A stretch of 64,000 nucleotides of DNA, taken from Laccaria trichodermophora. Its lineage: Eukaryota; Basidiomycota; Agaricomycetes; Agaricales; Hydnangiaceae. Under the pieces are notes generated by a model. It made no database searches. It was not told the origin of the DNA and saw only the letters and a list, made by a program, of their open reading frames with translations. The stretch is taken from the NCBI GenBank assembly GCA_018417955.1, contig JACTVC010000024.1, forward strand, positions 434,001 through 498,000, written 5' to 3'. Position 1 is the first letter of the stretch. Each line of letters starts with the position of its first letter. Both the position numbers and the translations under genes were made by a program. Below, piece after piece: positions 45,100 through 56,796 of this stretch.

Positions 45100-47079
45100 A
45101 AGATGAGGGTGAAGATGAGGGTGAAGAAGATGGTGAAGATGAGGGTGGAGATGAGGGTGAGGATGAGGATGACAAAGATGATGAAGAGGAGAGTGGGGAT
45201 GAGGGTGAAGAGGAGGGTGGAGATGATGATGAAGTTGAGGGGGAGAAGGACAAGGAGTCAGGTAGCAATGTTGAGGATGCAGGCGAAGTCAAAGATGCAG
45301 ATGTTGATCAAGATGTTGAGATGGTGGACATCAACAAGGTTGGAACTGTGGTGGAGACAACTGTCTCTGTTGCAACTGCTGCAATGGCAAACACCATTGA
45401 AGTAACCACTTCAGAGGGTGAGTAGACTGATTTAAGTTAGAATTCAAAATTTTCTAATCTGTTTCTTAATTTTAGAAATGGCTGTCACTCTTGCAGACCT
45501 TCAAGGTGCTAGCAAGACAATTGGTAAGTTTAATTGCATCTATCAGGTATTTTTTTAAAAATTTAATCTCAAGGTGGATTTGCATGTGGCAATGCTGTTG
45601 GGAATACCTATGGCTTTGGTGATGATCCCATCTTACAACAGAAAGGCAAGGTCATGGTTTATATTTCCAGCAATGACCCATCTACTGTTGTGCCTACTGA
45701 AACACCTCCATCCTTTCAAAAAATGGTGGCAGTCACTCATATGTCTAAACCTCTTTTCGATGGTATTGGGAAAAAATGGCCTACCATCAAGAATTCTGGT
45801 AAGTTGTATTATCTTAATTCATACAGATATTCTGACATTATTGGTTGGAATAGAATATACTATTTTTGTTTATGACATTATCTGGACTCTTTTGGGCTCT
45901 TTTGAAGAGATTACTTCTGTTGACAGAGATGAAGAGATCACCTGGCACACAGAAAATAACAAGCCAGTCCTTCAAATTCTTTTGGTAATTATTTTTATTT
46001 TACTTGCTGATTGGTCATTTAATAATTCCACAGAGCAACTTCGCTTTACTGAGTGTCTCATCTACTACTGTTGTTACCTCTGCTGCTAGTGCTGGTCTTC
46101 CTATTCCTGCTACCACTAGCCAATCTGTTCCTGTCGCCTCTGCCTCTGCTCAGCTCCCAGGTGTTCGATTTCACTTCACCCAAGAGCAAACTGCAATGGC
46201 AGATGCTCTTGAGATTCCAGTAGCCTTACGCCGTACTGGTAATGCTCTAAAACTTCAGGAGCATTACACTCGATACCTTGCTCTTCTTGAGGCTGAGAAG
46301 AAATTCAAGAAGATGCAGAAGGATGGGACTTGGCCAGGTGGACTTAGACTGCCCGTCGGTAGAGACATTCCAAATCTCTTCATTGGCAAATCGACTTGGC
46401 ATGACTTTTGGACCAAGACTTTTCCTCATGTAGCAGAGTATCCAGAGATGGTAAAGTGGCTGAGTGATGAAGAGGAATGTATGGAGACGGAAGAGTTGTT
46501 TGGGGTGAAGTTGAAGGCATATCACTTTGCAGAGCTTCTTGCATGGGTGCAGAATGGAGGATCGTTGGTTAAGCCGAAGAAAGGAGCAGCAAAGGATGCA
46601 TCTGCAGCGACTTCTAGCACATCCAAGAAAGCATCTACATCAAAGAAGGCTGCTGGATCTGCTAAGAAGGTGGCCACTTCCAAGAGTGGATCTTCCAAGC
46701 GCAAATAGTAAGTATGCTAACCTTGACAGGTCTTATCTTTGTACTACCATCTGTGTATTTCTCATGACTTTCATTTGTACAGTAGTTTGAATCTTTTCGG
46801 TCTTTTGGGTGCACTGGTTCTTTCCTATTATCTGGATGGTCTTGCTGGCAACTTGAGCTTTTTCGTTTTCACGCTGCCTCTTACTTCTTCGAAATTTTTA
46901 TTAAGTCTGAACTACCCAAAATAGACATTTGAAAGAAACCCTCAGCCCTAGCCATGTGTGTTTAAGTTGCTAATTCCTCCCACGTCTTTCTTCCCTTCCC
47001 CCTTCATCTTGCTTCCTGTCCCCTCTGTCCTTGCAGTCCCCCTTTGCTCTTTTACCTTCTAACCTTGCTGTTTATCATT

Positions 47080-49205
47080 ATGAGTGCAAGAGAGCTTCGA
47101 TCTCTACAAGCTGGGGTGATCTCCCCCCCCAAACGGGGCCGGAAACGTGGCCAATCCAATACTGAGGCAACAACCACCAAGCGTGCTAAGGCTACAAAGA
47201 CTGATGTTGAAGAGAGTGGTGAGGAGGAACCAAAGGCTGGAAAGAGCACCAAAAAGGGAAAGAGTGGTGGTAAGAAGGGGAAAAAAGCAAGGTGTGTGGC
47301 TTCTTTTATACCAGTGCTTGGATACCAACTATTTTATTCAGAATGACAGCTGCCCAGCGAGCAGCCAAAGACAAGGCTGAGAATGATAAAGGCATCCCAG
47401 TCCATCTGACACCGTGAGCTCTTTTATTTTAATCTTTATATAACTATTTATAATGGGATGTTGTTAGAGTTGAACTTGCCCTTGAAGCTGCTGGTACTTC
47501 AGTTGCACCTCCAAAGCGTACTGTCAAATTATCATCGACCCCTTCCTTCCTCCCCCCTGCTCCTACTGTTTCGAGTAGCCGTTCTCGTGTCAACCATGAG
47601 CCCGAAGTTACTGCTGCACATGAAGATGTAAGTGGTGAGGGGAGCGATGAGGAAGATGGTGATGAGGATGAGGAAGGTGATGAAGGTGATGAAGGTGATG
47701 AGGGTGATGAGGGTAGAGGCCGTCCATTGGCTGAGGGTAATATTTTCTTTTTTTAATGTTATTTTATGGATTTATTATTTTTTCTAGACATTGTTGAGTC
47801 TACTGGTGATAATTTTCACTCGGTTGTATCTACTGGTGATAATTTCTTGGTTGAAGGTAATATTCTGATTTTGTTTAGTTTCACTTTCTCATTTATTCAT
47901 TCTTATCTATTCATAGATATTGATCTTTCGAATTTGCCACCTCCCAAGACACCAGTACCTGCCCATGGATCTTCACGTTCTACTGGGGGTATTTTGCGTG
48001 GGCGTGCCCTGGGAAATTCTTTCAATATAGGTGACTCTGTTGATTATGCACCCCAAGAGGTCAGACCTCTTTCTAATGGTCGCATTGATATCACCATTGT
48101 CCAACAACCTCCTTCTGATGTTGTTATTGAGAACCCCACCTCACACCTGAATGTCAAGTCCCCCTGCTTTGAGACATTGGGCCCACTTTTGAAGAAGGTC
48201 GCCAAGAGCTATTCCCCCGTTCGCAGTAGGTATTTGATTATATCTGAAAATACAAAGTATAATAAGCTTTCTTTCAGATCACAATTATCGTGTCTATATT
48301 TTGGATAAGAAGCAGTGGTCTATCATGGGTCGTTATAACGTTGTAGTTGAGGATGACGAGGAAGCTATTTGGGAGGAGGATGAGATTGGTAAAGTCACAC
48401 ATATTCTTCTGGTAGGTTTCATTGGCATTCTCTGTTTGAATTTTATCTAAGTTATATTTAGGAAAATGACCATGAAAAAATGGTCGCTTCTGCAATTCCA
48501 CCATCCTTTCATCAACGCTCTGTCTCTTTAGGTTCTCATTCAGGATCTGTCCCTCGCTCCTTGTCAGTTCCTTCTGATTCTCATGGACACTCTCGAGCAT
48601 CATCTGTTAGTACATCTGAGGTGACTGGTCCTTCAAGGCTTTCTAATGCCAACAAAGCTCTTCTCTTGGAATATCTTGGGATTGACAGAGATCTTGCCTC
48701 TCTGGATAAGCCTGGGTTACAGTCTGCCTATCAGAAGTTTAAGGCTATCATAAATGCTACTCCGAAAGTTACAGGCTTGAGCAAGGATGCTGAGTGGAAG
48801 TCACAGTTTGATGATGGAGCTGTCTGGGTTCCCAACATTGTCGACTTTATTCATATCTTCATCGCTAAGACTCAGTTCTACCAAGTGTGGAAGCCAGCAT
48901 TTCTACGAGCTGAGGAATATCCAGATATGCGAGACTGGCTTAATGAGGAGGAGGATTGCCTCTCTACTGAGGATTTGTGGGAATTAAGGGGTAGTCGTGT
49001 GCCGAGCTTTCCTGATCTGAAGAACTGGCTTGACAAAAAAGATCGTGAGGGAGAGTTGAAGAAGCGTGGTGATCTGAAGGGAAAGAGAAAAGCTCCAGAC
49101 AGTCCCAAGAAGAATCGTGATAAAGATCAACCAGTAGTGCAGAGAAAGCACAAGAAGTCGAGGCAGGCAAGGGGAAGGTATTTGGATGATGAAGCTTCTG
49201 AGTAA
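47080..49205 (+). CDS. Gene A: Lys-rich nuclear-type accessory protein
   Basis: The start is ATG 47080 (MSARELRSLQAG). Exon 1 (47080-47291) has a basic GRKRGQ..TKRAKATKTD segment and ends KKGKKAR. Exon 2 (47342-47413) continues MTAAQRAAKDKAENDKGIP. The exon from 47468 has SVAPPKRTVKLSSTPSF and a run of DEGDEGDEGDEG. Further exons hold STGDNF repeats, STGGILRGRALGNSFNIGDS, HLNVKSPCFETLGPLLKKV and YILDKKQWSIMGRYNVVVED. The last exon (48463-49205) has a Ser-rich linker, a helical domain (KALLLEYLGIDRDLASLD ... FYQVWKPAFLRAEEYPDMR-DWLNEEED) and a Lys/Arg-rich tail. All introns are 45-60 nt with GT..AG ends and keep the frame, so it looks intact. Degenerate copy A' (14.2-19.2 kb) and paralogue A2 lie nearby; gene B follows 118 bp downstream on the same strand. 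I recognise no named domain. The basic ends plus acidic middle suggest a nuclear partner of the transposase. Confidence 0.7.
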
Positions 49206-49323
49206 GTAGGATTTGTGACTTTTTCCCCTTTTTTTTCATTTCAGAATATGCATGGGACATGAATGAGCTGATTTGTACAGTAGTTTTACTTTTTTCTTCA
49301 GATCCACTTTGATATTTGTTACA

Positions 49324-51665
49324 ATGGCTATATCTCTTGTATGCCAGCACTGGATTCTTGCCTGGTTCTTTATCTGGTCTTGTCTAGTTTCATCTACATA
49401 TGCTACCCCTCTAGTGCAACGTCCCTTCCCAAATATCCCATTCAGCACTTTTAGTGATACTATACAATCAATATTTGGGTCCAATGTTTCTTTGGCTACT
49501 GTTCTTGCAGTCTCATACACCTTATTTGAAAATCCAGATTTATTAAATCTTCATTTTCGTCAACAACAGCGGATATATGGTGATGAATACACAGTCCAAG
49601 TTACAGGATGGATAACTGCACTAAGCACTGCACTAATGGACAAACTTGGAAATAAGAGAACTGAAACTTTATTCTCTGAGAATGAACTTGCACGAGAGCC
49701 AGATCAAAAGACAAAGGTTTCCCTTCTTGCTGGAAAGCTTGACAGGCTAGCTGGGTGTTTGAAACTGTCAACATTTGATGAGGAGGGAAATTATAAAGGA
49801 AAATTACTCCCTCTGTCACATAGCAAGATTGAACCAGCTTATGTCATTTGTCCACCTTCATTTGCATGTCAAACTCTAGACTGTAGTCCAAGATCATTGC
49901 GTCAATCCACCAAACCTCGTGACATACCATTGGTTACTTTGATCAAAGGGCAGACAGTAAACCGACATGTGCCTGTGCTCACTGGCAAATGTCCGAGCTG
50001 TAAAACATTATATGCAGCTGATCATGAAAGATTTGAAGATACATCGACTGTTCAAAATACTTTAAAACAAGTCTATGTCAACTCAGCCAAATATTTGAAG
50101 ATTGGCCAATTAATCTGGGCTGATCGTCTATTTGCAACAGCAGTCATAAATGCTATGTATAACTTCCATGCTTCAGCATCTGCATTTGCAGAGTACTGGA
50201 ATAATACACATGGAACCAAAGAAATTTCAATTACTCGTGCTCAAGTCTGGCAAGCATTTGTTCAACAATCTGTTCGTACAATTGCTGAGGAATCTGGAAT
50301 TGATGCTGAATTTGATGATGGATTAAACATCAAAGAAGTTACTACCCAGGCATTTTCACTTTTGGGAGAAGATGGAATTATTAGAGCTTCAGAGAAACAT
50401 GCATGCGATGAATGCACTCAAAAACGCAAAGAGACAAGTGATGTAGTTTTCAATAATCCAGCAGCTGTTGTTGGTGTTGATGCCACAGATGATGATATTC
50501 CTGCTTTGGAAGGAGCACCTGAAGAAATGGACATTGATGCACCTCAGGTCCCTTCAGATGATGAGATGGATGCTGATGATACCCCAAATATAAGAATGGT
50601 TGTTCTTGATGGTATAGTTATGGGTCCTCAGGTAAATAATTTTAGATTCTTTCTACTAAGTTCATTTTTTTACAATAATCTTTTTAGCACTGTGCATATG
50701 AAAATTGCACTAATGATCTGTCTAACTCTCGTGGTGGATCACTGTGTGATATACATCACTTAGCTCTTGGTTCTCAATGCTTGGTTCGTGGTTGTAATAA
50801 CAGAAGAGTAGAAAGAACACTTGCATGTCAACAGCACGAACCAGAGTGGCGTAAACATGCAAAGCACAGCAAGCGCCACAATCAAGCTGGAGTCCGCCGG
50901 ATGTTACAACGCCCTGGTGAAAATAATCCTTGGGAGCCAAATTGCAGAGGACCAAATCCCCAACAACATGATGCTCCAAATGCAGAACCACAAGAAGCCC
51001 CCAATTACTTTCGTGCAGGTAGATTCTATTGTGTTGAAACTATCTGTGCACCTTGTGGTGTCGTTATTGCTTGGACAAAGTTTGATAAATCAGAATCACC
51101 AACAAATATTTTAAACTTCCTAGGAAAAGTTTATCCAACAGAAGAATCAAGGCCTGATTATATTTGTATTGATAAAGGTTGTCAAGTGTTTGCAACTGCA
51201 GTAGCAAATGGAAGTTGGGATATTTGGAAAAAAACTACTCGATTTATTGTGGATGCCTACCACTATATCAATCATCGGGTGTTAGATTTTCTATGCCGAA
51301 AATATTGTAATCCCTCACCTGGAGATGGATCTGCTCCAAACCTTGTAGTCATGGCATATGATAAGAATGGTAAAGCATATTTGAAGCGAGCATTCAATAC
51401 ACAGGTATTTATTACTTTATTTTGATTCAATCTCACCTCAACACTATATTTCATTTAGGTTTGCGAACAACTTAATGCATGGCTTGGTGGATATCAATCA
51501 ATTCTCAAACGTATGACACCTGGAAATTTTAACTGGTTTTTACACACCATGCTGTTCTACCACACAAAGTATGTCCTCCGCAAACAAGAGATGAAGGAAT
51601 CAGATGAAGATGAGGAGGAAAACTTAGGTTTAGATGAAGAAGCTCAAGATGATGAGGATAACTAA
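49324..51665 (+). CDS. Gene B: CxC5/CxC6 cysteine-cluster KDZ-associated protein
   Basis: The tentative start is ATG 49324; the first 30 residues are hydrophobic (ILAWFFIWSCLV), so the true first exon may differ. The N-terminal part (to about 50630) has a Cys cluster, VICPPSFACQTLDCSPRSL and VLTGKCPSCKTLYAADHER, then the helical SAKYLKIGQLIWADRLFATA region and an acidic stretch. This fits the CxC5-like domain of KDZ transposons. After a GTAAAT..TAG intron, HCAYENCTNDLSNSRGG..LCDIHH and LVRGCNNRR..LACQQH form the CxC6-like zinc cluster. FYCVETICAPCGVVIAWTKF, DYICIDKGCQVFATAVANGS and RFIVDAYHYINHR-LDFLCRKYCNP follow. A last intron (near 51405-51460) precedes VCEQLNAWLGGYQSILKRMT and an acidic end. 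The frame is open across all exons. The stop at 51663-51665 lies in the acidic tract exactly where transposon-end sequence begins, so the natural C-terminus may be lost. B' at 19.3 kb is its dead copy. Confidence 0.8.
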
Positions 51666-51666
51666 A

Positions 51667-51981
51667 TAGTAGTGAAGAGAAAGAAGTGTGCAGAAGTGTA
51701 TATTAGTGTAAATGTACAGCTAACTAAATAGTAGTAAAAAGAAGTAGGCAGAAGTGTATATTAGTGTAAATTGACATATACTTGTATTGTATCCTGTCCC
51801 ATTCCAGTGGAATTCCACAGGATTCCAGTGGAATTCCTGTGGAATCCACTGGAATCCACTGGAATCCACTGGAATTCCTGTGTATTCCTGTGTATTCCTG
51901 TGTATTCCACAGGAATTCCACTGGAATGACCAGATTCCTGCAGGATTCCTGCAGGAATGGGTGGGGCACTGTAAAGTACTG
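51667..51981. mobile_element. Single end of a CAGTACTTTA-family element
   Basis: It ends GGGTGGGGCACTGTAAAGTACTG at 51981. Words of TGGAATTCC/TGGAATCCACTGG lie at 51800-51960. 51680-51780 (GTGTGCAGAAGTGTATATTAG) matches, in reverse, 14560-14640 of the 14.4-kb element. The other end is missing and gene B abuts it directly, so this is a truncated insertion or deletion product. Confidence 0.7.
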
Positions 51982-51984
51982 ACC

Positions 51985-53037
51985 ACTTGAGGCAGTCAAT
52001 TGTTTGTGCATATTATAGTTGAAGAGAGTGACATTGTTATGAACAGAGGAACAGGGAGTTGTGATTCAGGCAGCCTAATGGTTGTTGATGATAGCCTCAA
52101 GGGAGACAATGTGATTGTGAGGCATCAGCAAAAGTTGGAAGCACATGACCCCCATGAGGTCTTGAATGTTGCTGCTATCTTACTCTTAAGAGCATACATA
52201 CATCGGCTGCACAAACCAAAATGACATCTTCTGTGATCTTGTTAAGGAAGACTATCACTCCAACTGATTGGGCTCTAGGTGGCCAATTTGTGAGTGTAGG
52301 GGCAACAGGCCAATAAAAGAGGGTCCAGAGACAGTTGAGGAATCTAGGGTAATGAAAGGGTAAACCCTGGTACCACAGTCAGAGCTGTAATGAAAAAGAG
52401 AATTTCAACAAAAAAATCACTTCACTGTTGCAGAGGGTCATCATGGTCCTTGTCGCTTCATTCAAATCCACTCCATATGAAAAGAGGTTAAAAAAATGGT
52501 TGTATCCATACATCATTGAACAGGAGGATGGCCTGCTCCTTGACTAGTTTGCAATAGGCCTCTGCAGCTTTTTGCTGGTTTTGCAAGATGTGCAGAAAGT
52601 GATCCTCAACGATGATGTGGATAGAGGACCTTAAGGAGTTTTGGATGTTGTTATAAACTGGGGGGCCCTTAGTCAGATGAGAGAGCCTGCAAAGGAGAAT
52701 CAAAACTCACCTGTTTCATATTCGGCTGTCTCACTGTGGCCCATGCCAAGTGGTAGCAAAATAGCACTTTCATGCTGTTTTTGGCCTGGGAATAGATTTC
52801 TCTGGTCAACAGCTTCATGAAAATCTTGCCCTTCAGAAGATGTCAGAATGGTTGACATAATGGGAGGAATGGGGGGAGAGGGCCCTTGTAACCTTCCATG
52901 AAGAACATAGGTGTGGTGGTGATTCTTAGCTATTTTCTATGATCTTAGGTTCATTTACAGTATATTCTATTACTAGTTAAATAATATGTACAACAAAAGC
53001 CAATTTTATTTGTTTTGAATGAGCTAGCATGTGTGGT
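51985..53037 (-). pseudogene. Unrecognised minus-strand exon remnants
   Basis: KIFMKLLTREIYSQAKNSMK, then HLAWATVRQPNMKQ (52850-52715), a GTGAGT..CAG intron, and NNIQNSLRSSIHIIVEDHFL, HILQNQQKAAEAYCKLVKEQ (52660-52510). These are helical and protein-like but not recognised. 51985-52400 and 52900-53037 show nothing else. Confidence 0.3.
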
Positions 53038-53173
53038 TGATGAGGCTCAAAATCCCGGCTCTAGCCGGCTCAAGCAGTAGCCAAGCCAGATCCATCAGCT
53101 TGGCTCAGCTCGGCTTTAATTTCGGCTCAGCTGTGGCTTGAACCAGCTAAAAGCCAAAGCCGCAGCAACACTA
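53038..53173. mobile_element. hAT-type element end fragment
   Basis: It is rich in GCCGGCTC, CTCAGCTCGGCTTT and GGCTTGAACCAGC words and ends AAAGCCGCAGCAACACTA, like the right end of the hAT element at 41477. No matching left end was found. It may be a truncated or miniature relative. Confidence 0.6.
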
Positions 53174-54696
53174 AGTGGGAATGAGGGGGCAGTGGAGAAC
53201 GGAACAGGGTGAGGCATGAAGTGAAGAGGCAATGGAGAACGGAACGGAATGGAATGGGGGGGATCAAATGGAATGCAGTGGGAATGAGGGGGCAGTGGAG
53301 AACGGAACAGGGTGAGGCGTGAAGTGAAGAGGCAATGGAGAACGGAACAGAATGGAATGGGGGGGATCAAATGGAATGCAGTGGGAATGAGGGGGCAGTG
53401 AGAACGGAACAGGGTGAGGCATGAAGTGAGAAGGCGATGGAGAACAGAATGGAATGGGGGGGAACAGATGGGATGCCGTGAGATTGAGGGGGCAAGGGAG
53501 AATGGAACGGGGGTGACGGAAAACGGAGAGGCATCGTATGCAGGGGTGATGGAGAACACAATGTTTGTGTTGAACAAGGGGGAACAAATGGAAACCCGTG
53601 AATGCACGCCACACCATGGGACCAGTAGGGGGGCCAAGAAGCCATGGACTGAAAGGGAGGAGGCATTGAGTGTCGACATGGCAAGATGTGCCACCCTCAT
53701 GCGTTCTGGCTGCCAAAACCCTGCACAGGAGGGTTCCAGCAGGACGTGTACTGCGCAGGAGCACACACCCTTGCCATTGGGCATTTGGGTGTCAACGTGG
53801 CAGTTCATCCCTGGGTGATCCAAAGTTTCCAATGCATCAGGAACTTTGAGCAAAGGGAGAGGAGATGTCGGATTGTGGATGTGGTGACCCATTGTGTAAA
53901 ACCACTTTTCCATCCATACCCGTTTGCAGGTGTCATGGTGAGAGCAGTATGGCTGACCATCAAAGTTGGGGGGGAAAGGAGGATGGTTGGCAAGTCGCAT
54001 TCTATCAAGAGAGATGGATTCTTTGGCAGTGGCAATGATCTGATAGAGTGGAAAGGGAAGGGTGTCTGTACTTTCAGTGGTATAATGCTCAAGAGGGGAA
54101 GCAATGAGCTTTCGAATAGCTCCCTCAATCCAGTTGCTGAGATTGTATTTCCGAGCCAAGTAAAGACAGTGAGCAGGGTGGAGATCAAAACGAAGCAGTT
54201 CTTGGCTAGCGAAATCAATGCCAGGCGAAATATCCCATATGTGAGACACATGGAGGATGTCAATAACTTGTTGAGCATGATCAACTTCATGTGGGGCCCA
54301 TGCACTTTAAAAGTAAAAATTGCGTTAATAGAGATGGAGAGTAAGCATCAAGGACAGTGAATGCACTTGTGGTTCAGCCAGCCTAAAAAATTGGCAAAGG
54401 CAGACTCGGTACAACCTTGGACGATAATCGGGAAGTCATCCGTTCCTTCTGCTGTGTTTCCAAGGCAGCCATTCTCATCGAAAAGCATAGTGCAAAGACA
54501 TTCTGAGTGAGCAGCCAACCAGGTGGCGTCAAGCTTGAACCCCTTGCCTTCAACCTTGGAACAAATTACCCATCAGTATCAAATAGCAAGATAGAGTAAT
54601 AATAGCACACACAGAAAAGGTGACCTCACGTACATTGCGTGAAAAGTCGGGATGAAATGATGCTGGACATTGACTATTCCAAGGGATCATATGCAT
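53116..54696 (-). CDS. BTB/POZ-type protein, 3' end altered
   Basis: Exon 1 (54696-54634) is MHMIPWNSQCPASFHPDFSRN. After an intron (donor GTACGT, acceptor TTCCAAG), exon 2 starts at 54554 with VEGKGFKLDATWLAAHSECL, DFPIIVQGCTESAFANFLGW, a BTB fold signature. An intron with donor GTGCAT joins exon 3 at 54304: AWAPHEVDHAQQVIDILHVS, HPAHCLYLARKYNLSNWIEG, and a HDTCKRVWMEKWF zinc-like segment. This is the layout of the large BTB family of agaricomycetes. The family-like part ends about 53795 (ETLDHPGMNCHVD). The open frame runs on to 53116 through minisatellite and hAT sequence, giving about 200 residues of Pro/Ser/Phe-rich tail that are not typical of the family. Role in host or transposon is unknown. 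The ATG is 72 bp from that of the integrase gene on the other strand. Confidence 0.7.
53174..53480. repeat. Minisatellite, about 103-bp unit, 3 copies
   Basis: Units begin TGGGAATGAGGGGGCAGTG at about 53176, 53278 and 53382 and contain AACGGAACAGGGTGAGGC, AATGGAATGGGGGGGATC and AAATGGAATGCAG. The BTB gene reads into this array in its 3' part. Confidence 0.8.
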
Positions 54697-54768
54697 GTCG
54701 TGCTTTTCTTCTCAGAATAAAGAGAAACAACACTATATATACATATTCCATACAGTGACCTCAACCAC

Positions 54769-56796
54769 ATGTCTCTTCCCCTGCTCCCACATTCAAACTC
54801 ACAGAGACCCTGGTCTCATGCAGTCCGAACTGCCTACCAAAAACTATATCAAATCTACCATACAGGATCTTCTTATGTCAATTCAGGCAGTGTTGAAGCT
54901 CATTGTCTCCAACAATATGGACAGTCAATCATAGTGGATGCATATCCAATTCTTCTTTTGTTAACTGAATCAGCACAGTCTGAATCCCTCCCTTTGGATT
55001 GGGTCGAAAATGTTGCGACTGAATTCACTACCCTTCTCACTCTGATCAATGAAAGGTGGATGTCAGCAAAGGATGAGTACATAAATTGCCTCATGTCTAA
55101 TACTTAATTTGAACTCGGGATTACATAGAACGGCTACCAATGTTACTATCCTGAAACCAGTCCTCGAAACACATACTGGGAAACGTGGCCGACCAAGAAA
55201 ACACATTCACCCTAAAGTTCTTCATGAAGCATTCCAAAAGGGACAACAAATACCTATGACTGTTCTTGCAAGTATCCTGGGGATCAACTGCAAAACTCTA
55301 CAAGCAAGGAAGAAAGAGATGGGTATTGAGTCAGGGTATGATGAGATTGGCGATGATGAGCTTGATAGGTTGGTTTTGGAATACCGTCAAGAAAACCCTG
55401 CAGGAGGGCGCTCTTACAATATTGGGCGATTACATGCGATGAATTCATTACATATTCAGCGGCGACATATCATGGACTCCATCAATCGAGTGGACCACCT
55501 GGGCCAAGGGATGCGGGCCATGCGGCAATACATTGGAAAGAAGACAAAGCAGAAGAAGTATCATGTCCCTCGACCAAATGCGCTGTGGCATATTGATGGT
55601 CATCACAAGCTTATTGCATGGGGTATAGTCATTCATGGAGTAGCAGATGGGTATTCACGCAAGGTATGCATAGTTCACATATTTACATGTACAATTTTGA
55701 CATATGACCAGGTGACAGGATTGCATGCAAGTTCAAATAACAGGGCTGAAACTGTCCTTGATATGTTCATTGATGTGATATTGAAGCATGGTGTTCCTTC
55801 CCGAGTACGTGGTGATAGGGGAGGCGGAAACCGGGATGTCTCTATTCTCATGATCTTGCTTCGTGGCCTCCATCGTGCCAGTTTCATGTGGGGTCCATCA
55901 GTATTCAATACTTGGATTGAGCGTCTTTGGGTGGAGGTTGGCAGGCAGTTTGCATATCAATGGCATGCTTTTTTCCTGCGCCTAGAGAGGTGCCACCTTC
56001 TCCAGAGGGATGATCCACAACATCACTGGTTACTGCACTATCTATTTCTTGACTTAATTAATCAGGACTGTCAGAAGTTTTGTGAGGAATGGAATTCCCA
56101 CCCTATTTCAGGAGCAGGAGGACGCTCGCCAAATGTAAGTAATTTAATTCTGGAGTCTTTTCAAATTATTCATGTAATTATTCTGTCAGGATCTTGCATT
56201 TATGGGAGAATTACAGTATGGAGTTTATGATGATGAATGTGAAGGTCTGACACCTGAGGAAATCGATGCATTTTATGACTTGAATAATGACCAAGAGGTG
56301 CAGGGTAACAATGAAGACTCTGATCACTCAGATGACTTGGAGAGACATGATGATTATGAAGAAAGTGAGGCAGACATGGAAATAGATGAACCAGAATCAA
56401 AGGACAGCCCTGCTTCGGATCTTCCCTTTGATATGGAGGTTCGTTCATATTTTTGAAATTCTTCACATGAATTGACGTTTATTGAAGGGAATTGACAACA
56501 ATATCCGACATGAAGCTGTCCCAGTTCCATCAGGGTACTGCCCATCCAATGATGAAACATTATCTCTGTTTGAGCAGGGCCTCACACTATTGATGGATAG
56601 TGGGGACCTGCCTCCTGGATATGGAGTGACCCTGGAGGAAGTGGGTAGTGATGGATTTGATGAACAGGAGGACATTAACATTGGTTTACAAAAAAATGGG
56701 GTTTCAATTGAACTCCGAAGACAGGTCTGGAGGCCTCAAATGGAACTTTGGGCACAAGGATTGTTTGCAATGAATAGTATCTTAGCACTGGCCTGA
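54769..56796 (+). CDS. Integrase-core (DDE) transposase-like protein
   Basis: The N-terminal exon (54769-55097) is helical (EFTTLLTLINERWMSAKDEY). After an apparent one-base frameshift near 55095-55110 the frame continues: ATNVTILKP, GKRGRPRKHIHPKVLHEAF, a helix-turn-helix-like segment QIPMTVLASILGINCKTLQA, then the catalytic core ALWHIDGHHKLIAWGIVIHG (first Asp). A 48-nt intron (55664-55711) splits DGYSRK and VTGLHASSNNRAETVL. VPSRVRGDRGGGNRDV supplies the second Asp and FMWGPSVFNTWIERLWVEVG the Glu. Downstream exons (56190-56441, 56490-56796) carry LQYGVYDDECEGLTPEEIDA, an acidic tract, and a last exon ending FAMNSILALA with a TGA stop. This is the integrase core of the rve type used by eukaryotic DNA transposons or domesticated proteins. 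Apart from the frameshift it appears whole. Confidence 0.75.

Larger units (their letters stand above)
43075..46708 (+). pseudogene. Gene A2: paralogue of gene A, split by a 1.7-kb element
   Basis: Exons run: ILLDSGATIAPSPRPVEEAT (43083-43160), a GTAAGA..CAG intron, an acidic exon (EEEMSAEEGMTDDEVKDKG), the inserted element 43424-45099, a continuing acidic tract DEGEDEGEEDGEDEGGDEGE (from 45100), then GGFACGNAVGNTYGFGDDP to KMVAVTHMSKPLFDGIGKKW (45570-45800). The last exons hold EHYTRYLALLEAEKKFKKM, LFIGKSTWHDFWTKTFPHV, AEYPEMVKWLSDEEECMETE and a Lys/Ser/Ala-rich tail with a stop at 46706-46708. Exon order and the helical EYPEM-WLSDEEE domain match gene A. The rest of the gene looks intact apart from the insertion, so the insertion may be what killed it. 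Function is unknown; the basic tail and acidic tract suggest a nuclear, DNA- or chromatin-linked protein. Confidence 0.65.

Noticed and set aside
45098..45292. Ser/Pro-rich minus-strand frame
   Set aside because: It is the shadow of the GATGAGGGTGAAGA acidic tract of gene A2.
49324..49410. Signal peptide at the start of gene B
   Set aside because: The hydrophobic start ends in STYA, cleavage-like, but the protein is a nuclear transposon type and the true first exon is uncertain.
42838..51665. TET/JBP oxygenase gene, which often accompanies KDZ elements
   Set aside because: I looked for the HxD and distal His/Arg pattern of these enzymes in the pieces around the KDZ and CxC genes and saw none.
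53264..53764. Overlapping Pro/His-rich frames
   Set aside because: Produced by the 103-bp minisatellite in alternative frames.
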